Part shown: one piece after another, positions 54,242 through 62,159 of the stretch
Layout of the letters: each line of letters opens with the position of its first letter
Position numbering within the stretch: position 1 is the stretch's first letter
Assembly (NCBI GenBank): GCA_016788045.1
Contig: JAEUTG010000004.1
Location: forward strand, 1-64,000
Direction: 5' to 3'
Source of the DNA: Bacteroidales bacterium
GTDB taxonomy: Bacteria > Bacteroidota > Bacteroidia > Bacteroidales > Lentimicrobiaceae
DNA: 64,000 nt
The notes under the pieces: generated by a model
What the model was told of the DNA's origin: nothing
The model's input: only the letters and a program-made list of their open reading frames with translations
Database searches by the model: none
Position numbers and translations under genes: made by a program

Positions 54242-55036
54242 ATGGATTTTACCGGGAAGACATTCTGGATAACAGGGGCCTCGTCAGGGATGGGTAAAGC
54301 CTTGTCCATCAGTTTGTCAAAGGTTGCCAGACTGATTATTATTTCTGATCGCGACAAGGAAGGGCTGCAAACAACGGCTGCGGAGATTTCCCGAAACGGT
54401 TGTGAGGTTAGGGTTGAGGTGCTTGATATGGCGGAGGCAGATTCAATCAGGAGAGTGGCAGATTCGGTTTTTTCTGAGGGTATTTCAGTTGATGGATTGT
54501 ACCAGTTTGCCGGAATCAGCCAGCGTTCTCTGGTATTGGATACCCCGGTTGAGATTGACCGCCGTATTATGGAGATCAACTTTTTCGGAGTGGTAACGCT
54601 GGCAAAGGTTGTGCTTCCGCACATGGTATCCCGGGGCGGAGGCCAGCTCGCCATAGCATCGAGTATGGTTGGTAAATTTGGTTTTCCCTACCGTTCGGCC
54701 TATGCGGCTTCCAAACATGCCCTTCAGGGCTTCTTTGAAAGTCTTCGGGCGGAAAACAGTAAACACAATATCAGCGTCAGCATCCTGATCCCCGGGAGAA
54801 TCAATACCAACATTTCGAAGTATGCCCTAACCAGTCAGGGAACCGAATACGGGAAAATGGATCCGGGTCAGGCCAACGGTATCAGTTCAGCAAAGGCAGC
54901 CAGGCAGATTCTTCATGGGCTGAAAAGAGAGAAAAAGGAGATCCTTGTTGGAGGAAGCGAACTGCTGATGGTTCAGATCCGACGGTTTTTTCCGTCGCTT
55001 TTTTACCTGCTGGCCCGAAAAATCAAACCGGTTTAA
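54242..55036 (+). CDS. short-chain dehydrogenase/reductase
   Basis: A 264-aa classical SDR. The cofactor motif is TGASSGMGKAL (about 10-20), the structural NAG is replaced by QFAG, the catalytic Ser lies in LAIASSMVGKFG, and the Tyr-x3-Lys pair is in YAASKHALQGF. The C-terminus is basic and hydrophobic (VQIRRFFPSLFYLLARKIKPV) and may associate with the membrane, as in the DHRS7-like SDRs. The substrate is unknown. The double-VOC gene follows 37 bases downstream on the same strand and could be co-transcribed. Confidence 0.92.
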   Translation: MDFTGKTFWITGASSGMGKALSISLSKVARLIIISDRDKEGLQTTAAEISRNGCEVRVEVLDMAEADSIRRVADSVFSEGISVDGLYQFAGISQRSLVLDTPVEIDRRIMEINFFGVVTLAKVVLPHMVSRGGGQLAIASSMVGKFGFPYRSAYAASKHALQGFFESLRAENSKHNISVSILIPGRINTNISKYALTSQGTEYGKMDPGQANGISSAKAARQILHGLKREKKEILVGGSELLMVQIRRFFPSLFYLLARKIKPV

Positions 55037-55073
55037 ATACATCAGATAATACGATCACATTCAACAACTATCA

Positions 55074-56135
55074 ATGGCAACACAAATTAACGGAATCCAG
55101 CAATTGGGCGTAGGAGTAACAGATATCCATGAGGCATTTGCCTGGTACCGTAAATATTTCGGTATGGATATCAAGATGTTTGAGGAAGCAGCAATGGCTG
55201 AGCTGATGTTGCCGCATACCGATGGTGTTCCCAGAGAAAGGCATGCCATCCTGGCTTTAAACCTTGAAGGAGGCGGAGGATTTGAAATATGGCAGCATAC
55301 CGGAAAAAAGCCTCAGGCTCCGCTGTTTGAGATTCAGCCCGGTGATCTGGGTATATTCGCAGGCAAGCTTAAAACAGCAGATGTTGACATTGCCTATCAA
55401 CAGTTTAAAAAGTGGAATCTGAACCTGATTCATGAAATTACTGCGGATCCTGCAGGTACAAGACATTTTTTTATCAGAGACCTATACGGGAACCTGTGGG
55501 ATGTGGTATCTGACCCTTTTGTGTTTAAAAAACAGAAGTCAGTCAATGGCGGAGTATATGGCATTATGGCCGGAGTAAAAAGTATTGAGGAAAGCCTTCC
55601 GGTGTATCAGTCAATCCTGGGTTATGATGTAGTTGAGTATGACAAGACAGGTACTTTTGAAGATTTTAAAGGACTCCCGGGCGCTGAAAAGCAATACCGG
55701 CGTGTATTGCTTGCCCACAGCCAGAAACGGTACGGAGCATTCAGCCCGATGTTCGGACCTTCACGCATTGAGTTGATACAGTGTCTTGATCGTAAACCTC
55801 GCGAAATATATGAAGGCCGGTTATGGGGCGACCCCGGATTCATTCATCTCTGCTTTGATATCAATGGGATGGATGGCCTTCGCGATCTCGTGAAAGACAA
55901 AGGATTTCCATTTACCGTTGACAGTGCCCGCGATATGGACACTTTCGATATGGGTGAAGCAGCCGGCAGTTTCTCCTACATTCAGGCTCCGGAAGGTACG
56001 CTCATCGAGTTCGTTGAAACCCATAAAATACCCCTGGTTAAAAAACTTGGCTGGTCGCTCGACCTCACCAGACGCAAACCCGGTCCGCTACCAGGATGGA
56101 TGTTCAGCCTGTTTTCCGTTATGAGGGTAAAATAA
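55074..56135 (+). CDS. double-VOC-domain protein (glyoxalase/bleomycin-resistance fold)
   Basis: A 353-aa protein of two VOC modules (about 1-150 and 155-320). The first opens GIQQLGVGVTDIHEAFAWYR and includes GTRHFFIRDLYGNLWDVV. The second opens YGIMAGVKSIEESLPVYQS and ends with GSFSYIQAPEGTLIEFVET, where the last Glu is a usual metal ligand. The final residues (PGWMFSLFSVMRVK) are hydrophobic. VOC enzymes include dioxygenases, epimerases and glyoxalases, and the motif set does not decide between them. It follows an SDR gene. Confidence 0.85.
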   Translation: MATQINGIQQLGVGVTDIHEAFAWYRKYFGMDIKMFEEAAMAELMLPHTDGVPRERHAILALNLEGGGGFEIWQHTGKKPQAPLFEIQPGDLGIFAGKLKTADVDIAYQQFKKWNLNLIHEITADPAGTRHFFIRDLYGNLWDVVSDPFVFKKQKSVNGGVYGIMAGVKSIEESLPVYQSILGYDVVEYDKTGTFEDFKGLPGAEKQYRRVLLAHSQKRYGAFSPMFGPSRIELIQCLDRKPREIYEGRLWGDPGFIHLCFDINGMDGLRDLVKDKGFPFTVDSARDMDTFDMGEAAGSFSYIQAPEGTLIEFVETHKIPLVKKLGWSLDLTRRKPGPLPGWMFSLFSVMRVK

Positions 56136-56338
56136 ACAGGGGTTGCTTCTGTTTCTGATTCAGTAATTTCATATTCCCTTATTTCTTCTTCGTTTCTGTC
56201 TGGTTGTCGACATACAACTCCACAATGAATCATTTGGTTTTCCTGTAATAGGTTAACCAATGCTTTTCGATGATACATATATTGACTTTCTGAATTTATT
56301 TCGTATATTTAGGTGCCATTAACCAATATTATACAGCC

Positions 56339-56974
56339 ATGAACAGAAGATTTATCACAACAACACTGCTGATGTTGTTGTTCAGTGCCGTTGTTTCGGC
56401 ACAGGTCGAAAAAGCCAGCTGGCTATTCGGAGGTTCCTCAAACCTCGAATTCGATGCTTCCACCGAAAAAATGAAATCTGGGAGCACTACCAATGAAGTC
56501 TCCAAATACACGGATTTTGACTTCAGGCCACAGGTAGGTTACTTTGTAATTGACAAACTGCCTGTCGGAATTTTCATGGATATTAGTCTCGACAAGCAGA
56601 AGATGTCGCAAAGTGAAGATGAATATACATGGACCAGTTTTGTTCTCGGGCCGTTTGCCAGGTATTACATCACCAATCTGGATGGCTTTATGCCATTTGC
56701 CCAGGTGTCGGCCGGAATCGGAGCAGGTAAAAACTCCTATACCTATTCGGGCAACACTTCAGATTCGAAGTACACTACCTTTTCCTTTGGGATTGGGATA
56801 GGGGGCACCTACTTCGTTACTGAAAATGTCGGTTTCGACCTGTTGATCGGATACAAGGGTGATCAGGAAAAATATAAGAATGAGTCACCTGAACGGTCTG
56901 AAACAGAGGAAACGACCTATAAGTATGGGGGCATCGGCCTGAACCTCGGCATCATTGTTTCATTAGGAAAATAA
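56339..56974 (+). CDS. outer-membrane beta-barrel (porin-family) protein
   Basis: A 211-aa protein with a signal peptide (RFITTTLLMLLFSAVVSAQ) and eight or so alternating strands with aromatic girdles (VGYFVIDKLPVGIFMDISL, WTSFVLGPFARYYI, PFAQVSAGIGAGKNSYTY, TFSFGIGIGGTYFV, VGFDLLIGYKGD). It ends in YGGIGLNLGIIVSLGK, the expected last barrel strand. This is the OmpA-like/OMP_b-brl class common in the phylum. It is a single gene with a strong terminator. Confidence 0.9.
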   Translation: MNRRFITTTLLMLLFSAVVSAQVEKASWLFGGSSNLEFDASTEKMKSGSTTNEVSKYTDFDFRPQVGYFVIDKLPVGIFMDISLDKQKMSQSEDEYTWTSFVLGPFARYYITNLDGFMPFAQVSAGIGAGKNSYTYSGNTSDSKYTTFSFGIGIGGTYFVTENVGFDLLIGYKGDQEKYKNESPERSETEETTYKYGGIGLNLGIIVSLGK

Positions 56975-57001
56975 ACAACGGCTGCTGTTTTGATGAAGGA
57001 G

Positions 57002-57038
57002 GCTGCAACCGGCGATAAAGCCGGCTGCAGCTTTTTTT
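57002..57038 (+). terminator. terminator after the beta-barrel gene
   Basis: GCTGCA.CCGGC and GCCGG.TGCAGC pair across six bases and are followed by seven T residues. Confidence 0.9.
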
Positions 57039-57053
57039 GTGTCCCTGCATGCA

Positions 57054-57083
57054 TTTGACTCTGAGGTTATATCTTTATGTTTG
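57054..57083 (+). promoter_or_regulatory. promoter of nth
   Basis: TTTG at 57054-57057 and TATGTTTG at 57076-57083, 18 bases apart, sit 26 bases before the chosen ATG. Confidence 0.5.
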
Positions 57084-57108
57084 CAGTATTAAAAACCAGA
57101 TTCTGACT

Positions 57109-57783
57109 ATGAGCACAACTATCACAAAAGCAGAGCGATTCAGGAAAGTAATCAACTGGTTTGAAGAGAATATGCCGGTTGCCGAAACAGAACTTAACTA
57201 CACGAATCCATATCAGTTGATAGTCGCTGTGATTCTTTCGGCGCAGTGCACCGATAAAAGGGTGAACCTGATCACACCAGCTTTTTTTGAGAAATTCCCA
57301 TCGGCAGGAGTTCTTGCCGGATCTGATGAAGCTACTGTTTTTGAGCTGATCCGTTCGTGTTCTTATCCCAACAACAAAACCAGACATCTGCTTGGGATGG
57401 CCCGTATGCTGACAGAAAAGTTCAATGGGGTAGTTCCTGAGGATGTTGATGCACTGCAACAGCTGCCTGGTGTCGGGCGGAAAACGGCCAATGTGATTGT
57501 CTCAGTGGCATTCAGCCAACCGGCCCTGGCAGTGGATACCCACGTTCACCGTGTTGCATCGCGCATCGGCCTTACCTGGAGGGCAAAAAATCCGAGGGAA
57601 ACTGAAGACCAGCTGGTCAGGTTTATCCCGCGCAGCAAACTGGCCATTGCTCACCATTGGCTTATCCTTCATGGCCGCTATGTATGTAATGCCCGCAAGC
57701 CGAAATGCCCTGAATGCGGGCTCAGGGAACTATGCAGGTATTACGCACAACAACTGAAAAAATCAGCAGAATCATTGGATTAA
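57109..57783 (+). CDS. nth: endonuclease III (DNA glycosylase/AP lyase)
   Basis: A 224-aa base-excision repair enzyme removing oxidised pyrimidines. I start at the ATG at 57109 (MSTTITKAERF) because the longer frame begins inside the upstream terminator. The helix-hairpin-helix is LPGVGRKTANV with catalytic Lys125, and catalytic Asp143 is in AVDTHVHRVASR; their spacing of 18 matches E. coli K120/D138. The 4Fe-4S cluster Cys pattern C-x6-C-x2-C-x5-C is intact (CNARKPKCPECGLRELC). It is a single gene. Confidence 0.97.
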   Translation: MSTTITKAERFRKVINWFEENMPVAETELNYTNPYQLIVAVILSAQCTDKRVNLITPAFFEKFPSAGVLAGSDEATVFELIRSCSYPNNKTRHLLGMARMLTEKFNGVVPEDVDALQQLPGVGRKTANVIVSVAFSQPALAVDTHVHRVASRIGLTWRAKNPRETEDQLVRFIPRSKLAIAHHWLILHGRYVCNARKPKCPECGLRELCRYYAQQLKKSAESLD

Positions 57784-57942
57784 GTGAATGATTTGCCAAT
57801 TCCGCAATCATTGACAGTCGGTCAGAATAAGGCATGGAAAAGCACAACCTGATCAGCAAATTATTCACCGGATGCAAACCAAAAGGCTAGTTTCTTGTTT
57901 AGAGTGTTTCAACAATTGTTTAAACAGCTAAAAACAATCCGA

Positions 57943-58398
57943 ATGAGTACCCTTAAAATTGGTGACAAAGCTCCGGCAATCAGTGGCCAGGATCAGGACG
58001 GTACCAACTTTTCTCTCGGAAGTTTAAAAGGCAGAAAAGTGGTTCTCTATTTTTACCCAAAAGACGATACCCCCGGCTGCACCGCCGAAGCCTGCAGCCT
58101 GCGCGACAACTATAAGGAACTCATGAACCAGGGATATACGATAGTAGGGGTAAGCCCTGATAATCAGAAATCTCACCGGAAATTTGCCGACAAGCATGAG
58201 CTTCCATTCCCCCTGATTGCCGATACTGAAAAAGTGATTGCCCGGGAATACGGGGTCTGGGGACTTAAAAAATTTATGGGACGTGAATATGAAGGGATCA
58301 TCAGAACCACTTTCCTGATCGATGAAAGCGGGGTGATTGTTGACATTATTTCAAAAGTTGATACAAAGAATCATGCTTTTCAGATTCTGAATATGTAA
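57943..58398 (+). CDS. bcp: thioredoxin-dependent peroxiredoxin (BCP/PrxQ)
   Basis: A 151-aa cytoplasmic peroxidase from the ATG at 57943 (MSTLKIGDKAPAIS). A frame 16 codons longer lacks family similarity. The peroxidatic Cys46 and resolving Cys51 lie in DDTPGCTAEACSLRDNY, the atypical 2-Cys arrangement of BCP. A conserved Arg follows in the RTTFLIDESG strand. It reduces H2O2 and organic peroxides via thioredoxin. It is followed by a long terminator hairpin and then recA. Confidence 0.95.
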   Translation: MSTLKIGDKAPAISGQDQDGTNFSLGSLKGRKVVLYFYPKDDTPGCTAEACSLRDNYKELMNQGYTIVGVSPDNQKSHRKFADKHELPFPLIADTEKVIAREYGVWGLKKFMGREYEGIIRTTFLIDESGVIVDIISKVDTKNHAFQILNM

Positions 58399-58421
58399 AC
58401 CTACCACAATTTATTAGTCTC

Positions 58422-58462
58422 ACACGACAGACCGGCCTTCTACCGGTCTGTCGTGTTTTTTG
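58422..58462 (+). terminator. terminator between bcp and recA
   Basis: CACGACAGACCGG and CCGGTCTGTCGTG are perfect inverted repeats around seven bases, followed by six T residues. Confidence 0.93.
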
Positions 58463-58495
58463 TTCATAAAATGTTGCCTTTTTATTTATTGGCAT

Positions 58496-58527
58496 CTTGG
58501 TACACAGGTTTTGTTTCGCTATCTTTG
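58496..58527 (+). promoter_or_regulatory. promoter of recA
   Basis: CTTG at 58496-58499 and TATCTTTG at 58520-58527 are 20 bases apart, 45 bases before the ATG. I see no LexA-type operator by eye. Confidence 0.55.
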
Positions 58528-58572
58528 AAGATCATAAAATTACAACGGAATAATCTGTAACACATTCAAAAT

Positions 58573-59589
58573 ATGAGTAAAGACGTCAAAGAAACCAATC
58601 TTGAAAAGTTAAAAGCACTTCAGTTAACACTCGATAAAATTGAGAAATCCTACGGAAAAGGCACGATCATGAAACTGGGTGATTCTCCGGTTGAAGAAAT
58701 GCCTTCCATCTCCACGGGATCCATTTCGCTGGATACGGCGTTGGGGGTAAATGGATTGCCCAAGGGCAGGGTGATTGAGATTTACGGGCCGGAATCATCG
58801 GGTAAGACTACCCTCGCCCTTCATGCAGTTGCAGAATCTCAAAAAACCGGCGGAATCGCTGCCTTTATTGATGCCGAACACGCATTCGACCGTTATTATG
58901 CTCAGAAACTGGGGGTTAATATCGATGACCTGCTGGTATCGCAGCCCGACAACGGTGAGCAGGCCCTTGAAATTGCAGAGAATCTGATCCGCTCAGGAGC
59001 TATTGATATCATCGTCATCGACTCGGTTGCTGCCCTTACCCCCCGCAGCGAAATTGAAGGGGAAATGGGCGATTCCAAAGTCGGGCTTCAGGCCAGGCTG
59101 ATGTCGCAGGCTCTCAGAAAACTCACCGCAACCATCAGTAAAACAGGGTGCTGTTGCATCTTTATCAATCAGTTGCGTGAGAAAATAGGGGTGATGTTCG
59201 GAAATCCGGAAACAACCACCGGTGGTAATGCACTCAAATTTTATGCTTCTGTCAGGCTTGATATCCGTAGGGTCAATCAGATCAAAGACAGTGAAACGGT
59301 TATTGGTTCACATGTAAGGGTAAAAGTGGTGAAAAACAAGGTTGCCCCACCTTTCCGCCAGGCAGAGTTCGATATTATTTATGGTGAAGGTATTTCAAAA
59401 CTCGGGGAAATCATCGACCTTGGGGTTGACCACAACATCATCAAGAAGAGCGGTTCGTGGTTCAGTTATGGTGAAACCAAACTCGGACAGGGACGTGATT
59501 CCGTGAAAAAACTTTTGCAGGATAATCCCGAACTGGCTGAGGAACTCGAAGTGCTGGTCCGGAATATTCTTAAACAGCAGATTGCCTGA
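58573..59589 (+). CDS. recA: recombinase RecA
   Basis: A 338-aa recombinase/SOS co-protease of usual length. Walker A is [14 protein letters not shown] with Lys78, Walker B is [12 protein letters not shown], and the L1/L2 loops are present ([20 protein letters not shown] and [19 protein letters not shown]). The C-terminus is only weakly acidic and ends in KQQIA rather than a long acidic tail. It has its own promoter, with terminators on both sides. Confidence 0.99.
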   Translation: MSKDVKETNLEKLKALQLTLDKIEKSYGKGTIMKLGDSPVEEMPSISTGSISLDTALGVNGLPKGRVIEIYGPESSGKTTLALHAVAESQKTGGIAAFIDAEHAFDRYYAQKLGVNIDDLLVSQPDNGEQALEIAENLIRSGAIDIIVIDSVAALTPRSEIEGEMGDSKVGLQARLMSQALRKLTATISKTGCCCIFINQLREKIGVMFGNPETTTGGNALKFYASVRLDIRRVNQIKDSETVIGSHVRVKVVKNKVAPPFRQAEFDIIYGEGISKLGEIIDLGVDHNIIKKSGSWFSYGETKLGQGRDSVKKLLQDNPELAEELEVLVRNILKQQIA

Positions 59590-59607
59590 TCATTTTATCT
59601 TTTTTCG

Positions 59608-59650
59608 CCGAAAGCAGCCTCTGTTGTTCAGTAACAGGAGCTGCTTTCGC
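59608..59650. terminator. long hairpin after recA
   Basis: CGAAAGCAGC (59608) pairs with GCTGCTTTCG (ending about 59650), and an inner CTC-TGTT / AACA-GGAG stem extends it. The T run is on the recA-proximal side, so it works best for the minus strand; termination of recA is likely but less certain. The promoter TAAATTTG (59660-59667) of the next gene follows immediately. Confidence 0.6.
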
Positions 59651-59689
59651 TTTAAGTAGTAAATTTGCAGCGTTTTCATCCGTAGTTTT

Positions 59690-60733
59690 ATGCAGAAAGT
59701 ACTCATTTCACTCAGCAGACTGTCTTTTTTGGTGGCAGTGATTTTTCTATCATTGTCTTCATGCACGGAGCACCACAAAACCGAGGGTCAGAGCGGAGCT
59801 GCCGGAGATAGTGCCGGGTATGAACTAACCAGATTGACCAACGATATTGTGCGCAATTCAGGTAAGGTGGATCCTTATCTAAACAGGGCTGTTTATTATA
59901 TTGAAAATGAGATGTTTAATGAAGCACTGCAGGATGTTAACAAGGCGCTCAGTATTGATGAAAACGATTACAGGGTTTATCTTACCCTTTCTGATGTTTA
60001 TCTGAACTCAGGGAAAATGCAACGGGCGCTGGATGCCCTGAAGAAAGCATCAGTGCTTAATCCGGAAGAGGCAGAGGTGGATGTGAAAACGGCAAGGCTC
60101 TACCTGACCATGAGTGATTACAAACAGACCTTCAATTCGCTTCGTAAAGCCTTGTCAAAGGATAAGAAAAATGCTGAGGCCTTTTTTATCAGTGGACTGG
60201 CCAACGAGGAGATGGGTGATACCCTGAAAGCCATCGACAGTTATCAGATGGCTGTTGAATCTGACAAAACCCATTACGATGCCCTGAAACAGCTGGGAAT
60301 CCTGTTTTCAATCAAAAAGGACAAACTGGCCATTGATTATCTCAGAAATGCTTCACGCCTGAGACCCGATAAGCCTGATGCCCTTTATGTTCTTGGAATG
60401 TACTATCAGGATAATGGTGAACCGGATAAATCGCTGAGCGTGTATGAGGAAATATTGCAGATAGACTCTTCTTTTAAACTTGCCTGGTACAACAAGGGCT
60501 ATGTTCAGATGGTTTACAAACAGGATTACAAAGAAGCCATCAAATCGTTTACCAGGGCCTATGAGTATGACAATACCTATACAGATGCCCTTTTTAACAG
60601 GGGATATGCCTATGAATTATCGGGTGACCACACGAAGGCCCGGAAAGATTATGAGCAGGTGCTGGCGCTTGAGGTTAACAATGAACGGGCCATAGCCGGC
60701 CTCAACAGGTTGGATATTCAGGGTAGTAAGTAA
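59690..60733 (+). CDS. TPR-repeat lipoprotein
   Basis: A 347-aa lipoprotein with lipobox LSLSSC (SFLVAVIFLSLSSCTEHH). About eight tetratricopeptide repeats fill residues 50-335; good units begin DPYLNRAVYYIENEMFNEAL, DYRVYLTLSDVYLNSGKMQR, AEAFFISGLANEEMGDTLKA, DALYVLGMYYQDNGEPDKSL and TDALFNRGYAYELSGDHTKA. TPR lipoproteins act as scaffolds in the envelope. It has a TAAATTTG promoter box 23 bases before the ATG. The partner is unknown. Confidence 0.92.
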   Translation: MQKVLISLSRLSFLVAVIFLSLSSCTEHHKTEGQSGAAGDSAGYELTRLTNDIVRNSGKVDPYLNRAVYYIENEMFNEALQDVNKALSIDENDYRVYLTLSDVYLNSGKMQRALDALKKASVLNPEEAEVDVKTARLYLTMSDYKQTFNSLRKALSKDKKNAEAFFISGLANEEMGDTLKAIDSYQMAVESDKTHYDALKQLGILFSIKKDKLAIDYLRNASRLRPDKPDALYVLGMYYQDNGEPDKSLSVYEEILQIDSSFKLAWYNKGYVQMVYKQDYKEAIKSFTRAYEYDNTYTDALFNRGYAYELSGDHTKARKDYEQVLALEVNNERAIAGLNRLDIQGSK

Positions 60734-60757
60734 AACGTATTGGGATAACCAGACGGC

Positions 60758-61132
60758 TCAGCCTTTCTTCAGGATCTCCTGTTTGATCTCTGCAAGCTGA
60801 TCTGCCATGATTTTTGTGGCTTTCTTGATGTCATCCAGTTGTCTGACCATGGTTGCTTCATCAAAGCCCTCTCCGTTATTCTCAAGAAGCGCTGCTGCAG
60901 ATTTCTCATAGGCCCTGATCATTTCCAGCGGAACCGGTGCAGAAAAATTGGCGATCACCCCTTTCAGGCTGTGGGCATTGAACCGCATATTCTGGAAATC
61001 ACGCTCGGCTATGTTTTTATCAAGTTTCTCAAACCTGTCAGCATACTCATTGATGAAAATATCGATGATTTCAATAATGACCGACTTATCAAAAAACTGG
61101 TAAGTTTCGTAAAAGTTCTGTTTGTTAACCAT
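60758..61132 (-). CDS. free histidine phosphotransfer (Hpt) protein
   Basis: The protein is 124 aa from the ATG at 61132 (MVNKQNFYETYQFF); a longer frame to 61222 lacks domain similarity. It is a four-helix Hpt domain with phospho-accepting His54 in NAHSLKGVIANF. It relays phosphate between hybrid-kinase receivers and response regulators. No kinase gene is adjacent. The hybrid kinase at 32978-34672 in this window lacks an Hpt domain and is a possible partner (inference). Confidence 0.88.
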   Translation of the reverse strand: MVNKQNFYETYQFFDKSVIIEIIDIFINEYADRFEKLDKNIAERDFQNMRFNAHSLKGVIANFSAPVPLEMIRAYEKSAAALLENNGEGFDEATMVRQLDDIKKATKIMADQLAEIKQEILKKG

Positions 61133-61240
61133 GATATTGCAGATTAGATGATGAACAAGAAATGATAACGGATAATTACACCACAAATATAAAAATATAG
61201 ATCTGCAAAAAACACATTTCAATGCAAAAGTGTAAAATAA

Positions 61241-61432
61241 TTATGCATTTTTTTGTTTCAGGTTTTTTTCTAACTCTTTTTTAAGGTCTTGTAACTGGCA
61301 TCCGGAACAATCTGATGCACAGCCATTACACCCCTTGAGTGGTTCCCGGTACTTTTTATACAGTTTGACAGCGCCTACCGAAAACGCGGTAGCAACAATC
61401 AGCAGTGCCAGTATTTCCTGAAGATTCTCCAT
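61241..61432 (-). CDS. FeoB-associated Cys-rich membrane protein
   Basis: A 63-aa protein with one membrane helix (residues 5-24, EILALLIVATAFSVGAVKLY), a basic stretch, and the Cys cluster KGCNGCASDCSGCQ, then a Lys-rich tail. This is the FeoB-associated Cys-rich family, thought to assist ferrous iron uptake, perhaps as a metal chaperone or FeoC-like factor. It is the last gene of the feoB operon, six bases after the M50-like gene. Confidence 0.9.
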   Translation of the reverse strand: MENLQEILALLIVATAFSVGAVKLYKKYREPLKGCNGCASDCSGCQLQDLKKELEKNLKQKNA

Positions 61433-61438
61433 ATAAAA

Positions 61439-62158
61439 TCAATTAACAAATTCAATCCTGTTGGTCAGATGTGACAAATGTGGTATTGGAAAATATCTGC
61501 TGATTCCCATATAAACAATGATACCTACCAATGCAAGAATCGTTATACCCCAGAACCAGGCAGGAACTCCACTGAATTTAGCCATATTGTTCAGATCTCC
61601 TGATTTTTTCGGACTGGCAAAACCCAGATAAAAAACCTGAAGTGTTGAAAATACCGATTCGGAGAGCGAAACGAGACTGATTGTAACAGTAAACAGATGA
61701 ATGGCTGTTTGGTTTTCAAACCAATACAAAACCAGCAGGATTGCTGTAAAGGTTACGATCCAGGTGATTCCGTATGTATTTCTGACAAACAAAACCAGAT
61801 TGAGCAAAGCAACTGACAACAGCGTATAAAGTACCCAAACCTCCATGCCTTTCACAGAAAATGCAAGCAAAAGCACCGAAACGGCTGCAGCAAAGGGATA
61901 CCCTGAAGCAGAAACAAGGAATGCCTTGAGTCCGGACCTGCTTCGGGTGACAGCTACACCGGAAGTATCGCTGCTGAGTTCGATTCTGAGGACTTCTCCA
62001 CTGCTTAGAATAGCCATCAGGGCATGGCCACTTTCGTGAAGCAGAGTGTTTACCGATCTGAAGTATCTGCCGATAAATGGTAAACGGATCACAATGACTG
62101 AAAAAATCAGCGAAATATAAAATAGCAGATCCGGATTTCCTTTCAGTAAATCTTCCAT
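61439..62158 (-). CDS. M50B-like membrane metallopeptidase
   Basis: A 239-aa inner-membrane protein with six or so hydrophobic helices. The zinc motif HESGH lies in TLLHESGHALMAILSSGEV (about 40), and the second-site segment is not an obvious NPDG. M50-type proteases cut transmembrane segments; the M50B-like subgroup has poorly known substrates. It sits between feoB and the FeoB-associated Cys-rich gene with gaps of 1 and 6 bases, so it is firmly in the iron-uptake operon; a role in handling FeoB or a metal regulator would be inference. Confidence 0.8.
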   Translation of the reverse strand: MEDLLKGNPDLLFYISLIFSVIVIRLPFIGRYFRSVNTLLHESGHALMAILSSGEVLRIELSSDTSGVAVTRSRSGLKAFLVSASGYPFAAAVSVLLLAFSVKGMEVWVLYTLLSVALLNLVLFVRNTYGITWIVTFTAILLVLYWFENQTAIHLFTVTISLVSLSESVFSTLQVFYLGFASPKKSGDLNNMAKFSGVPAWFWGITILALVGIIVYMGISRYFPIPHLSHLTNRIEFVN

Positions 62159-62159
62159 A

